A stretch of DNA of 64,000 nt from Psychroflexus montanilacus (GTDB lineage Bacteria; Bacteroidota; Bacteroidia; Flavobacteriales; Flavobacteriaceae): NCBI RefSeq assembly GCF_020164535.1, contig NZ_JAIQZC010000001.1:1364001-1428000 (forward strand), read 5' to 3'. Position 1 is the stretch's first letter, and each line of letters begins with the position of its first letter. The position numbers were made by a program, and so were the translations under genes. Of this stretch, positions 1 to 11,176 are shown piece by piece. The notes under the pieces were generated by a model, which ran no database searches, was not told the origin of the DNA, and worked only from the letters and a program-made list of their open reading frames with translations.

Positions 1-3000
1 AGGTTTTTTCATTTTTTAATGACTTTTTTGGAAGTTTGATGAAGAATTTAGTTCCTTTATTTAACTCTGACTCCAAACTTATACTTCCTCCTAAATTGTT
101 AATAATTTTTTTGACAATGGCCAAACCTATACCTGTACCCGAGTATTCGCTATGACCATGCAACCTTTGAAAAACTCCAAATATCTTTTCATAGTATTCT
201 TCAGAAATCCCTATTCCATTATCTTCAACTACAAAGATATGCTGATTTTTATTCTCTTTGTAACAGACGCTGATAGTTGGTGCTAAATTTTCTTTGGAGT
301 ATTTTACAGCGTTTTCTATAAGATTCAAAAAGACTTCCTTCAATTCATATTCAACAGATAGTATCACTGGCATCTCCCCAACGCAAACCTCCGCCTCTTT
401 CTCTTTTATAGCTTCAGATAAAAGCAGTTTTACCTCTTTCAAAACAAGTTCTAAATTGACTTCAGAAAAAGTAATATCATGTCTTCCTACTTTCGAAAAT
501 GTAAGCAGACCCTGTATGACTTGTCGCATTCGCTTGGCACCATCCACAGCAAAATTAATGTATTCTTTTGCTTTTTCATCCAGCTCTTCTCCATACTTCT
601 CCTCTAGCCTTGTCATAAAACCTGTAATCATTCTAAGCGGTTCCTGCAGATCGTGAGAAGCCACGTAGGCAAACTCTTCAAGATCTTTATTGGATCTGCT
701 TAGTGATTTTGCCTGATTTATAAGCTGATGATTTAGGTTTTCAAGTTTTGCCTGATACTCTCTGTATTCTGAAATATCTTGTAGAGTCCCGACCATTCTT
801 ATGGCTTTACCGATTTCATTTTTTATAAATTGGCCCGTATCCAACACATGTGCATAAGTCCCATCCTTCCTTTTTAATCTGTACTCTTCTACCCATTTAC
901 TTTCATTTTTATTTTCTAAAAAGCTATAAAAGGATTTTTCTATTCTTTTCCTATCCTTTGGATGAAGTTTTTCTAACCAAACTTCCTCTGCTTTACCAAA
1001 CGCATTAGGATTATATCCAAACAGTTTTTTCAAACCCAAACTCCAGGACATTTCTCGTTTTTCAAGATCAAAATCCCAGACTGCATCTGTAACCGTTTCA
1101 GTTAAAATTTGAAACTTCTCATTTTGAGTCTTTAATAGACTCAAGTTATGATTATATAAAGTGACATCGGTCCCAACACAAAAAACGTCTTCGCTATCTT
1201 CAAGACTAAAAACAGTCCAGTCTACTCTCAATATAGAATCATCTTGAGTTATAATACCAATTTCATTTGAATAGTAGCCTTTATTATTTTTGGCGCTTAT
1301 GATTAAATTCATTGCAACTTGTCGATCTTCTTCAGCGATAAAATCCATAAACGGAGTGTTCATAAATTCTTTACGACTATAGCCAAGACTTTCGCTTGCA
1401 CGTGCATTGACTCTTTTTAAATATCCATTTTCTCCAGCAATACATAAAAAATCTGGAGTATATTCAAAAAAAGTACTCAGTTCATTCTCTGTTCGTTTTC
1501 TTGAAATCTCATTGGCAAGTTGCACTGAAAATTCGTCAAAAATTGTGTGAAGTGTTTCAGCCCTGGAGTAGGTGTCTGGAAATCCAAAAATCACTACACC
1601 TGCAGTTTCTCCTCTGGATTGTATTGGAAAACCGTAACTCAGTTCTACAATTTCATTATCTTCAGTAATGACAATACTATCATGAGTTTGAACTTTTGTT
1701 TGGGCAGTTTCAAAAATTTCCTGAGCAAAATCTTTTGATTTGAAATCCGTAAATTTTGAATCCTGATTTAAAAGTTTTCCATTTTTAAAACCAATAGATC
1801 TGGTCAATTTTTTAGAATAATGGTCTACCAGCCAAAATTCACAGAAATTGTTTCTTATTAAGCTCTCTATCTTAAGTGAGATTTTGCATAAGATGCTTTC
1901 TATTGCTTCATCACCTTGAAAACTCTGGTGAGTGAACATAAGGAGTTCCCGCTTCTCTTCATTTGTCTTTGTTTCGTTGACATTTCTATTGACAATCATC
2001 CAGTGTGTATACCAACCCTCATCATTCATAATTGGAGATATAGAAATGTTGTTCCAGAATTCTATATCATCTTTAGTTAGACTCAGGATATCTTCATCAA
2101 TAGAGTTCCATTCACTAAGCTCTTCTTCTATTTTGGTAAACTTTTCCCGATTTTTTAGAGTTACGTAAAATTCCTCTGGCGTTTTGCCTAAGATACTTGA
2201 GATTTCAAATCCAAATAAGTTTTGGAAACTGGAGTTGGCGTAAACAATTTCAGATTCAAAAAAACTGTTGCTTTTCACTTTGGTAACAATAATGGAATCC
2301 TTTGTAGTTCCGACCAGTTTCTCAAGCAAGTCAAGATGATTTTCACGTTTCAGTGGTTTTGTTATATCTTGCAATGCCCCGACCAGTCGAATTGGATTTC
2401 CTTCATCATCCCTTACTATAACAATGTTTTCTCTTACGTGAGCATAGTCTCCTTTATGATTTTGAAAGCGATAAGCAAATGTCCATTTGAATAAGTTTGA
2501 ATCTTTTAGGGCTTGGTCAAGACTCTCAAAAAAGGGATCAAAATCATTAGGGTGTATTTTAGATTCCCAAAACTCCTTTGACACTTTATTATCTTTTATC
2601 TTGTAACCAAAGAGGCGTTCATATCCGTCTCCCCAATAAAGTTCATCTTCATTTAAATTCCACTCCCAAACTGCATCAGAAGTTGCCTGCGCTGCCAGAT
2701 CAAATCTATTTTTAGCACTGTTCAGTTCATTTTGTATCTTATAGCTTTCAGACACATCTGTAACTATAGATATCATTAAATTTTGATCATAAAGAGGAAT
2801 GTTTTTTGCATTTACGATTTTAGTATCTCCACTCTTTGTAGTAATTTTTAAATTTTTCCATTGCATCTGCTCTGGGTTTCCAGACTCAATATCTTTTAGT
2901 ATCATTCCAGATATTTTTTTCCGGTAAGCTTCATCTGGATAAACCTTTAGAAAAAAATTGTTTACATCCTTTAGATCTTCAATACTCCAGCCATAGATGT

Positions 3001-3484
3001 CAGTAAGCTTTTGATTTACATAAAGCGAAGCAGAATCATCTATACTATTTACACCTATTCCAATAGGTAAGGAATCAAAAATACGCTTATAAAAGTCAAG
3101 TTCTGAAGTTTTTAAATCTGTTTTTGGTTGGGATACTAGACTTATAAAAGAATAGTCATGGTTATCTAGAGTTATAAATTGAAATTCAAATTTATAAGTT
3201 CCTTTTTTAGAATTAATTTCAATGAAGTCTTTTGTATTTGATTTATGCAATTGATCCAACTTAACTATAAAAGCTGAAGAAGCTTCAGACTGAAATCCAA
3301 AAGTTGATTTTAAAAAATTTTCTAAGTCGATTTCATTTTGAAAATCCTTCTTATCGTCCGAATATGTTTTAAGTTTACTATTTAAAGCAATAACTTTAAA
3401 TTTACCTTTGATAATTTCAATAAGAAAGGCAGGAAACTCAAAGAAGTTCAATACTTGTTCTAATTGAAATGATACTTGTGACAT
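1..3484 (-). CDS. Multi-PAS/GAF sensor histidine kinase, C-terminus cut by the window edge
   Basis: Reading the minus strand from an ATG at 3484 gives 1161 codons with no stop before base 1, so the gene is partial but nearly complete. The order is an N-terminal region of about 130 residues, three PAS/PAC units (about 130-500), a GAF-like segment (about 510-660), two further PAS units (about 665-900) and a HisKA/HATPase kinase core. The H-box reads ASHDLQEP with the phospho-accepting His at about residue 944. The N-box (NLIENAVKYS), G1 (EDNGIGI) and G2 (GTGIGLAI) follow, and the last visible residues (GTKFFIKLP) are the usual end of an ATPase domain. I see no transmembrane segment or signal peptide, so it is probably a cytoplasmic sensor. 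No receiver domain or partner response regulator is in the window. The ligand is unknown. It is transcribed divergently from the DUF1028 gene. Confidence 0.9.
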   Translation of the reverse strand, partial: MSQVSFQLEQVLNFFEFPAFLIEIIKGKFKVIALNSKLKTYSDDKKDFQNEIDLENFLKSTFGFQSEASSAFIVKLDQLHKSNTKDFIEINSKKGTYKFEFQFITLDNHDYSFISLVSQPKTDLKTSELDFYKRIFDSLPIGIGVNSIDDSASLYVNQKLTDIYGWSIEDLKDVNNFFLKVYPDEAYRKKISGMILKDIESGNPEQMQWKNLKITTKSGDTKIVNAKNIPLYDQNLMISIVTDVSESYKIQNELNSAKNRFDLAAQATSDAVWEWNLNEDELYWGDGYERLFGYKIKDNKVSKEFWESKIHPNDFDPFFESLDQALKDSNLFKWTFAYRFQNHKGDYAHVRENIVIVRDDEGNPIRLVGALQDITKPLKRENHLDLLEKLVGTTKDSIIVTKVKSNSFFESEIVYANSSFQNLFGFEISSILGKTPEEFYVTLKNREKFTKIEEELSEWNSIDEDILSLTKDDIEFWNNISISPIMNDEGWYTHWMIVNRNVNETKTNEEKRELLMFTHQSFQGDEAIESILCKISLKIESLIRNNFCEFWLVDHYSKKLTRSIGFKNGKLLNQDSKFTDFKSKDFAQEIFETAQTKVQTHDSIVITEDNEIVELSYGFPIQSRGETAGVVIFGFPDTYSRAETLHTIFDEFSVQLANEISRKRTENELSTFFEYTPDFLCIAGENGYLKRVNARASESLGYSRKEFMNTPFMDFIAEEDRQVAMNLIISAKNNKGYYSNEIGIITQDDSILRVDWTVFSLEDSEDVFCVGTDVTLYNHNLSLLKTQNEKFQILTETVTDAVWDFDLEKREMSWSLGLKKLFGYNPNAFGKAEEVWLEKLHPKDRKRIEKSFYSFLENKNESKWVEEYRLKRKDGTYAHVLDTGQFIKNEIGKAIRMVGTLQDISEYREYQAKLENLNHQLINQAKSLSRSNKDLEEFAYVASHDLQEPLRMITGFMTRLEEKYGEELDEKAKEYINFAVDGAKRMRQVIQGLLTFSKVGRHDITFSEVNLELVLKEVKLLLSEAIKEKEAEVCVGEMPVILSVEYELKEVFLNLIENAVKYSKENLAPTISVCYKENKNQHIFVVEDNGIGISEEYYEKIFGVFQRLHGHSEYSGTGIGLAIVKKIINNLGGSISLESELNKGTKFFIKLPKKSLKNEKT

Positions 3485-3577
3485 GTATTGATAGTTATTT
3501 AATTTTTTTTTCAGAAGATAGGCGTAATTAATAGAAATTGATCAATTATAATATATAAATTTAAAAAAAATATAAGA

Positions 3578-4564
3578 ATGTATAAAATTCTCTTAGTGGG
3601 TTGTTGTGCTCTTTTTTATGTAAAGACATCTGCACAAAAGCCTGCAAACTCAGATAAATTTGCTCACACTTTTTCTATTGTCGCCCAGGACCCTGAAACA
3701 GGGGATATGGCAGTAGGCGTTCAAAGTCATTGGTTTTCTGTTGGCACGGCAGTACCCTGGGGAAAATCTGGTGTTGGTGTGGTCGCTACCCAGTCTTTCG
3801 TAAATCAACGCTACGGTTATGAAGGTTTACAACTGATGGAAAAGGGCCTTTCTGCTCAAGAAGCATTGGACCATATAAAACAAGAAGACGAGGGAGCAGC
3901 TTTTAGACAAGTGGCTATGCTCTCCAAAGACGGTTCTATTGCTGCATTCACTGGAAAAAAATGTGTGGATGCTGCTCTTCATCTGGTAGAAGATACTTAT
4001 AGTATACAGGCTAATATGATGGAAGATGACAATGTGGTCTATGCCATGAGAAAAGCATTTGAAGAAAATGACTCTCTCAAACTTGCAGAACGTGTTGTAG
4101 CTGCAATGAAAGCAGCTCAAGCCAGTGGCGGTGATATAAGAGGGAAGCAATCTTCTGCCCTTATTGTAGTTGGAAAAGAAGCACCAGAACAGCCCTGGGA
4201 AGACAAAAAAATAGACCTGAGAGTAGAAGATCATAAAACCCCTGTTGAAGAACTTTCTCGTCTTCTCAATAGCAAAAGAGCATATGAATTTATGGAAAAA
4301 GGGGACCTAGCTATGGAAAATAAGGATGCGAGATCTGCCCTGGAGGCTTATAATGCAGCGGAAAAGCTTCTCCCCTCCAACGATGAGATCAAATTCTGGA
4401 AAGCTGTTGCTTTAGTCAATTCTGACCAAGTTAAAATGTCAATACCTATATTTGAACGTTTATTTATGAAAGATAAGCGGTGGCAAAGGCTTTTAAAGCG
4501 ATTGCCTTCCTCCGACTTGATAAATATTGATAAATCTGCTTTAGACTACTTATTAAACTTATAA
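3578..4564 (+). CDS. DUF1028 (Ntn-hydrolase-fold) secreted protein with TPR-like tail
   Basis: A 328-residue protein with a short signal peptide (cleavage likely after TSA, about residue 19). Residues 28-225 match the DUF1028 family: FSIVAQDPETGDMAVGVQS, then AVPWGKSGVGVVATQ. The family has an N-terminal-nucleophile hydrolase-like fold with no firmly established reaction. The C-terminal 90 residues (AYEFMEKGDLAMENKDARSA onward) look like TPR helices. It ends 3 bp before the start of an isoaspartyl peptidase, itself an Ntn hydrolase, so the two probably form one operon for periplasmic peptide or amide turnover. That shared role is an inference. Confidence 0.85.
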   Translation: MYKILLVGCCALFYVKTSAQKPANSDKFAHTFSIVAQDPETGDMAVGVQSHWFSVGTAVPWGKSGVGVVATQSFVNQRYGYEGLQLMEKGLSAQEALDHIKQEDEGAAFRQVAMLSKDGSIAAFTGKKCVDAALHLVEDTYSIQANMMEDDNVVYAMRKAFEENDSLKLAERVVAAMKAAQASGGDIRGKQSSALIVVGKEAPEQPWEDKKIDLRVEDHKTPVEELSRLLNSKRAYEFMEKGDLAMENKDARSALEAYNAAEKLLPSNDEIKFWKAVALVNSDQVKMSIPIFERLFMKDKRWQRLLKRLPSSDLINIDKSALDYLLNL

Positions 4565-4567
4565 CTT

Positions 4568-5593
4568 ATGAAATACACAATTTTACTACTTGCCAGCTTT
4601 TTTCTTTTGTCGTGCCACGATTCACCTAAAATCAGCAAAGAAAAGAATCCACCTAAAACGCCTAAATTCGGGATTGTCATCCATGGCGGAGCTGGGGTCA
4701 TCAAGAAAGAAAATATGACAGACTCTCTTCAAAAAGCTTATGAGGAGAAACTTGAGGAAGCCATCAGCGTGGGTCATAAAATCCTTGAAGATGGGGGTAC
4801 CGCCTTAGAAGCAGTACAAAAAACCATCAACGTTATGGAGAATTCACCACTCTTCAACTCAGGTAAAGGCGCTGTTTTAAACGCAGATGGTATTGCCGAA
4901 TTGGATGCCTCTGTCATGGATGGAAAAACTAAAAATGCTGGAGCTATTTCTGGTGTTCAGCACATTAAAAATCCTATTGATTTAGCTTACAAAGTGATGA
5001 ATGAATCGGATCACGTGATGCTAAGCGCTTCCGGAGCTGAGGAGTTTGCAAAACTCCATGACATTGAATTTGTGGAGAATTCCTATTTCATCACTGAAAA
5101 TCGAAAAAAAGCTCTGGAATCTTCTAAAGCCAAAGAACAAGGCGTCTCTGCAAATGAGTTTTACCTAAGTAACGAAAAATACGGAACTGTTGGCTGTGCC
5201 GCGCTAGACCAAGACGGTAATCTAGCTGCAGGAACTTCTACTGGAGGGATGACCAATAAAAAATTTGGGAGGATTGGAGATTCACCAATTATAGGTGCTG
5301 GCACTTATGCCAACAATAAAACCTGCGCTATCTCTGCTACAGGTCATGGTGAATTTTTTATTAGAAACGTAGTTGCACACGATATTTCAGCAATGATGGA
5401 ATACCAGGGAATTAGCCTGGAACAAGCTGCCAAAAGGGTTATTCAACAGAAATTGACAGATCTTGGCGGAACTGGAGGTATCGTTGGTATTGATCACAAA
5501 GGGAGAGTAGTTATGGAATTTAACACCCCTGGCATGTTTCGAGCTACAAAAAATGTAAAAGGCGAAACTACCATCAAAATGTACAAGGACTAA
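4568..5593 (+). CDS. Isoaspartyl peptidase / plant-type L-asparaginase, lipoprotein
   Basis: A 341-residue member of the plant-type asparaginase (Ntn hydrolase, T2) family, which self-cleaves and then hydrolyses beta-aspartyl peptides or asparagine. Visible signatures are VIHGGAG near the N-terminus, NSGKGAVLN, AELDASVMDG, and the autocleavage site GTVGC with the catalytic Thr at about residue 207, followed by GTSTGGMTNK and IGAGTYA. A lipoprotein signal (LLSC, Cys about 16) suggests periplasmic anchoring. It follows the DUF1028 gene by 3 bp. Its 3' end overlaps the convergent DUF255 gene by 4 bp. Confidence 0.93.
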   Translation: MKYTILLLASFFLLSCHDSPKISKEKNPPKTPKFGIVIHGGAGVIKKENMTDSLQKAYEEKLEEAISVGHKILEDGGTALEAVQKTINVMENSPLFNSGKGAVLNADGIAELDASVMDGKTKNAGAISGVQHIKNPIDLAYKVMNESDHVMLSASGAEEFAKLHDIEFVENSYFITENRKKALESSKAKEQGVSANEFYLSNEKYGTVGCAALDQDGNLAAGTSTGGMTNKKFGRIGDSPIIGAGTYANNKTCAISATGHGEFFIRNVVAHDISAMMEYQGISLEQAAKRVIQQKLTDLGGTGGIVGIDHKGRVVMEFNTPGMFRATKNVKGETTIKMYKD

Positions 5594-7620
5594 TGTTTTT
5601 GAGATTTCAACTGTTGTTTTGCAGTTTCAACATGAGTTGTTGGCTGTTGGCAGGTTTTGTTTTCACAGACATAAATTAAGGTCTCATCTGGATACTTAGG
5701 GAGTTTGTGGTTTAATAACTCCAAGTTTTCTGCTTGTCCTCCAAGGAAAATACAGTTACTTTGAAAATTGGATTGAAGTTCAAGTGCTTTAGCTTGAGCT
5801 TTATCTCCCATAATGGCCACCTCGTAAAAAGGAAAGGTCATCCATCCATACAGAATTTGCCAATTCGCAAAATAAGGTCCAGATTTATACAATTTCGATT
5901 CTACTTGCTGCAGCATTTTCTTGGACGTATCAATATAGTGTTCATTATTATAAAACTTACCAAGCAGAAACAAGGATTTGGCTAATGAAGAATTGGACGC
6001 CGGAATCACGTTATCGTTGATTTCATAGGTTTTAGATATAAGCTGTTCTCCATGTTTAGATGTATACTGAAACATAGGAGAAGCGTCTTCTTTAAACTCT
6101 TTAAAACAAATCTCAGCTAGTTGTTTTGCTGACTCGAGATACTCAATTTTGAAGGTAACCTGATACAACTGAATAAGGGCCTCCACTGTGAAGGCATAAT
6201 CTTCAAGAAAGCCTGTAATAGATTTTCCGTTTTTATACGTTCTCAAGAGTTTTTTTCTATCCGGAAATCTGGATTTTAAAAGAAATTCTATAGTTGATTC
6301 TGCTAAGTCCAAATGTTCCTTATCATGCAAAGCCGTGTATGCCTGTACAAGACCAGAGACCATCATGGCATTCCAGGACGTAATAATTTTATCATCCAGT
6401 GCTGGACGGATTCTTTTTTGACGATACTGATGTAATTTGTCTTTTAGGTTTTGAAGATCTAACTCAAACGAAACACTATCCAGGTCTTGAGACTTTGCAT
6501 ATTCCTGTGGTGATTGCTGGGCAAACAAAATATTTTTGGATGTTTCCCAATTTCCTCGTTTGGAAATGTTGTAGTACTCTTCAATAAGTTTCAATTCTTT
6601 TTCAGAAAGTAACTCTGATAGTTCTGAAAATGTCCAGACATAATATTTGCCTTCTTCACCTTCACTATCTGCATCCAATGCTGAATAAAATCCTGCTTCA
6701 GGATGTATCAATTCCCTTTTCGTAAACTCAACAGTTTCAGAAATTACCTTTTTGTAAAGAGGTTTTGGAAGCAGTTTAAAAGTATTGGCATACAAATTCA
6801 GGAGCAAGGCATTATCGTACAACATTTTTTCAAAATGCGGTGCAAACCACTTATCATCGACTGAATATCTAGAAAACCCACCTCCAATCTGATCATAAAT
6901 TCCGCCTAAAGCTATCTCGTCTAGTGTTTTAGTTAAAGCCTCTGCAGCAAAATGATCTTCAGTTTTCTGGTAATATTGCAATAAAAATTGCCAGGAATTC
7001 GCCATTGGAAATTTAGGCGCTCCTTTAAATCCTCCATTTTCCAAATCAACCATCTTCTGCCAGTTCATTATAAAATCTCTGTAATTGGAGTTTTTGAAGA
7101 TGTTTTTCTCTTCCACATGAGAAAGCTCTTGTGATAACTGAATGCCTTCAGTTAACTTTTCTGCTGTGTCCAGCAATTGCTCGTAGCTGTTTGAGTAAGC
7201 TCTAGCAACATTAGATAAAACTTTCTTCCAATTGTCTTTTGGGAAATAGGTAGCTGCATAAAAAGGCCTGCCGTCGGGAAGCGCAAATGCATTAAGTGGC
7301 CAGCCTCCACGTCCAGTAAGCATTTGTGCGGCTTCCATATAAATATGATCTATATCTGGACGCTCTTCCCTGTCGATTTTAATACAAACAAAATGCGCAT
7401 TCATCAGCTCGGCTACCTTTTTGTCTTCAAAAGATTCATGAGCCATCACATGGCACCAATGACAAGCCGCATAACCTATGCTTATCAACAATGGCTTACC
7501 TTCCTTCTTAGCCCGCTCAAGTACTTCTGGACTCCATTCTTCCCAGTGTACTGGATTGGAAGCGTGTTGCAACAAATAAGGACTGGTTGCGTACTGTAAA
7601 TCATTTTCTTTATGAGCCAT
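5590..7620 (-). CDS. DUF255 thioredoxin-domain protein (YyaL/SSP411 family)
   Basis: A 676-residue protein of the YyaL/spermatogenesis-associated protein 20 family. The N-terminal thioredoxin-like domain has the family signature YAACHWCHVMAHESF with a CxxC pair at about residues 53-56. The remainder is an (alpha/alpha)6 barrel like that of N-acylglucosamine epimerases (APHFEKMLYDNA, DDKIITSWNAMM, NDNVIPASNSS are typical stretches). There is no signal peptide. The biochemical role of the family is unsettled. It is convergent with the isoaspartyl peptidase gene (4-bp overlap) and probably monocistronic. Confidence 0.92.
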   Translation of the reverse strand: MAHKENDLQYATSPYLLQHASNPVHWEEWSPEVLERAKKEGKPLLISIGYAACHWCHVMAHESFEDKKVAELMNAHFVCIKIDREERPDIDHIYMEAAQMLTGRGGWPLNAFALPDGRPFYAATYFPKDNWKKVLSNVARAYSNSYEQLLDTAEKLTEGIQLSQELSHVEEKNIFKNSNYRDFIMNWQKMVDLENGGFKGAPKFPMANSWQFLLQYYQKTEDHFAAEALTKTLDEIALGGIYDQIGGGFSRYSVDDKWFAPHFEKMLYDNALLLNLYANTFKLLPKPLYKKVISETVEFTKRELIHPEAGFYSALDADSEGEEGKYYVWTFSELSELLSEKELKLIEEYYNISKRGNWETSKNILFAQQSPQEYAKSQDLDSVSFELDLQNLKDKLHQYRQKRIRPALDDKIITSWNAMMVSGLVQAYTALHDKEHLDLAESTIEFLLKSRFPDRKKLLRTYKNGKSITGFLEDYAFTVEALIQLYQVTFKIEYLESAKQLAEICFKEFKEDASPMFQYTSKHGEQLISKTYEINDNVIPASNSSLAKSLFLLGKFYNNEHYIDTSKKMLQQVESKLYKSGPYFANWQILYGWMTFPFYEVAIMGDKAQAKALELQSNFQSNCIFLGGQAENLELLNHKLPKYPDETLIYVCENKTCQQPTTHVETAKQQLKSQKH

Positions 7621-7789
7621 CTCAACTTTTTTTTGAAAATTACATAATATTTATCCCTTCTGAATTTAAAGTCGTCTTAAAACTAATACTTCGAGAAAAT
7701 ACCTATACCTTAATGTAACTTTCAGCTTCAGACTTTTAAAATTGGAAAGCGATTTAAAATTCTGTATTTTCAACCTAAATAAATAAGCA

Positions 7790-8482
7790 ATGATCAATAA
7801 AACTGTAAATAACGTAACCGAAGCACTGGAGGGAGTTCAGGACGGAATGACCTTCATGCTTGGCGGCTTTGGCTTGAGTGGTATTCCCGAAAATTCTATA
7901 CAAGAACTCGTTAAGCGTAACGTTCAAAATGTGACTTGTATCTCAAACAATGCAGGTGTCGATGATTTTGGTCTTGGTTTGCTCTTAAAAAAGAAGCAAA
8001 TCAAGAAAATGATTTCTTCTTATGTAGGAGAAAACGCAGAATTTGAACGCCAGATGCTAAGCGGTGAGCTGGACGTAGAATTAATTCCTCAGGGAACACT
8101 TGCCGAACGATGCAGGGCAGCTCAAAATGGAATTCCCGCTTTCTATACTCCTGCAGGCTATGGAACAGAAGTCGCAGAGGGTAAAGAAGTGAGAGACTTC
8201 AACGGTAAGCCTCATATCATGGAAAAAGCTTTTGAAGCGGATTTTGCCTTTATAAAAGCCTGGAAAGGAGATGAAGCAGGCAACTTGATTTTCAAAGGAA
8301 CAGCGAGGAATTTTAATCCAGTCATGTGTGGCGCAGCTAAAATCACAGTTGTAGAAGTTGAAGAACTCGTGAAGCCAGGTGAGCTGGATCCAAATTTTGT
8401 TCATATTCCAGGAATTTTTGTTCAGCGAATTTTTAAAGGAGAAAAGTTTGAAAAGCGAATAGAGCAGAGAACGACGAAATAA
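7790..8482 (+). CDS. scoA: 3-oxoacid (succinyl-CoA:acetoacetate) CoA-transferase subunit A
   Basis: A 230-residue alpha subunit of a family I CoA transferase. The start [19 protein letters not shown] and the CoA-binding loop [14 protein letters not shown] are typical, as are [17 protein letters not shown] and [11 protein letters not shown]. With subunit B it moves CoA between succinate and acetoacetate, feeding ketone bodies or amino-acid-derived acetoacetate into central metabolism. The B subunit starts 47 bp downstream. A 169-bp upstream region without genes probably holds the promoter. Confidence 0.96.
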   Translation: MINKTVNNVTEALEGVQDGMTFMLGGFGLSGIPENSIQELVKRNVQNVTCISNNAGVDDFGLGLLLKKKQIKKMISSYVGENAEFERQMLSGELDVELIPQGTLAERCRAAQNGIPAFYTPAGYGTEVAEGKEVRDFNGKPHIMEKAFEADFAFIKAWKGDEAGNLIFKGTARNFNPVMCGAAKITVVEVEELVKPGELDPNFVHIPGIFVQRIFKGEKFEKRIEQRTTK

Positions 8483-8529
8483 GTCAATTTGGAAATTTGA
8501 AAAATTCTCAAATCATAAAATTAAACAAC

Positions 8530-9183
8530 ATGTTAGATAAAAACGGAATTGCGAAACGAATTGCTCAAGAAGTACAAGATGGATTTTACGTCAATCTTGG
8601 TATTGGAATACCTACTCTTGTTGCCAATTACGTCCGTGATGATATAGAATTGGAATTCCAAAGTGAAAACGGAATTTTGGGTATGGGCCCTTTCCCCAGG
8701 GAAGAAGAAGTTGATGCAGACTTGATTAATGCAGGTAAGCAAACCATCACCGCCTTACCAGGAGCTAGTTTTTTTGACTCGTCAATGAGCTTTGGAATGA
8801 TACGTGGACAGCACGTAGATTTAACAATTTTAGGCGCTATGGAAGTTGCTCAAAATGGAAATATTGCCAATTGGAAAATCCCCGGTAAAATGGTTAAAGG
8901 CATGGGAGGAGCAATGGATCTGGTTGGTTCTGCCAAAAACATCATCGTAGCTATGATGCACACCAATAAAGCAGGAGATTCTAAATTGCTAAAAACCTGT
9001 TCACTTCCTTTAACGGGTGTTGAATGCGTTACCAAAATTGTTACCAATCTGGCCGTTCTGGATATTGTAGATAAGAAATTCAGACTTCTAGAACGCGCGC
9101 CAGGCATAAGTGTAGAAGACATACAAAAAGCAACAGAAGGAGAGTTAATTATAGAAGGAGACATTCCCGAAATGTCAATTTGA
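8530..9183 (+). CDS. scoB: 3-oxoacid CoA-transferase subunit B
   Basis: The beta subunit of the same CoA transferase. I chose ATG 8530 (MLDKNGIAKRIAQEV, 217 residues) because family members begin here; an in-frame ATG at 8497 adds 11 residues with no family match. Conserved parts are GFYVNLGIGIPTLVANY and SENGILGMGP, the latter carrying the catalytic Glu that forms the glutamyl-CoA thioester. A bidirectional terminator follows 18 bp after the stop. Confidence 0.95.
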   Translation: MLDKNGIAKRIAQEVQDGFYVNLGIGIPTLVANYVRDDIELEFQSENGILGMGPFPREEEVDADLINAGKQTITALPGASFFDSSMSFGMIRGQHVDLTILGAMEVAQNGNIANWKIPGKMVKGMGGAMDLVGSAKNIIVAMMHTNKAGDSKLLKTCSLPLTGVECVTKIVTNLAVLDIVDKKFRLLERAPGISVEDIQKATEGELIIEGDIPEMSI

Positions 9184-9201
9184 TATAATGGTTTATAAAA
9201 C

Positions 9202-9234
9202 AAAAAAGGCTAATCAATAAGATTAGCCTTTTTT
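9202..9234. terminator. Bidirectional intrinsic terminator between scoB and atpC
   Basis: An A6 tract, the stem GGCTAATC / GATTAGCC with loop AATAA, then a T6 tract. The A and T tracts let it serve both convergent units, scoAB on the plus strand and atpDC on the minus strand. Confidence 0.9.
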
Positions 9235-9255
9235 GTTTAAAATAAGTTTGATAAG

Positions 9256-9531
9256 CTAATCGATAAGGATTACCACTTTATTGTCCTGAAGCTCAATGAC
9301 GCCACCTGAAATATCAAAATACAACTTGGATTCATTCTCATAGAATTTGTCTTTGGACCCTTTAGGTAAATTGACAGAGGTATCTAATTTGATAGCCCCT
9401 TCTTTAAGAATTGAAACCACAGGGGCGTGATTGTCTAAAATCTGAAACTCTCCATTAATACCTGGAACACTCACAGATTTCACCTCATCACTAAGTATAA
9501 TTTGTTCTGGACTAACTATTTCTAAATGCAT
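9256..9531 (-). CDS. atpC: ATP synthase F1 epsilon subunit, short form
   Basis: A 91-residue protein corresponding to the N-terminal beta-sandwich of epsilon (MHLEIVSPEQIILSDEVKSV, then VPGINGEFQILDNHAPVVS). It lacks the C-terminal helical hairpin that completes the roughly 135-residue form and can inhibit ATP hydrolysis in other bacteria; short forms are common in Bacteroidota. It lies 14 bp after atpD in an atpD-atpC pair separated from the rest of the ATP synthase genes, as is usual in this phylum. Confidence 0.95.
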   Translation of the reverse strand: MHLEIVSPEQIILSDEVKSVSVPGINGEFQILDNHAPVVSILKEGAIKLDTSVNLPKGSKDKFYENESKLYFDISGGVIELQDNKVVILID

Positions 9532-9545
9532 TGAATTTTATTTTT

Positions 9546-11057
<1,512 letters not shown>

Positions 11058-11111
11058 CTAAGGACTTTATTTATTGAATTTTCTAAGAAAATCTGTATTT
11101 AAAATTTTTTG

Positions 11112-11147
11112 CAAATATATATTATTTAAATAAATCTTTTATTGCAA
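11112..11147 (-). promoter_or_regulatory. Candidate Bacteroidota-type promoter for atpDC
   Basis: On the minus strand TATATTTG (11119-11112) matches the phylum's -7 consensus TAnnTTTG exactly. A TTG (11147-11145) lies 25 bp upstream, slightly longer than the usual spacing to the -33 element. It is 58 bp from the atpD start. Confidence 0.45.
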
Positions 11148-11176
11148 TATGCTTTTTTATAAATAATTGATTTTAT

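Noticed and set aside
294-656. A 120-codon plus-strand open frame at the left end
   Set aside because: It is antisense to the histidine kinase core, whose H, N and G boxes are intact on the minus strand.
3827-4234. A 135-codon minus-strand open frame inside the DUF1028 gene
   Set aside because: It lies antisense within a clearly conserved coding gene, has no family-like motif, and its composition is that of a shadow frame.
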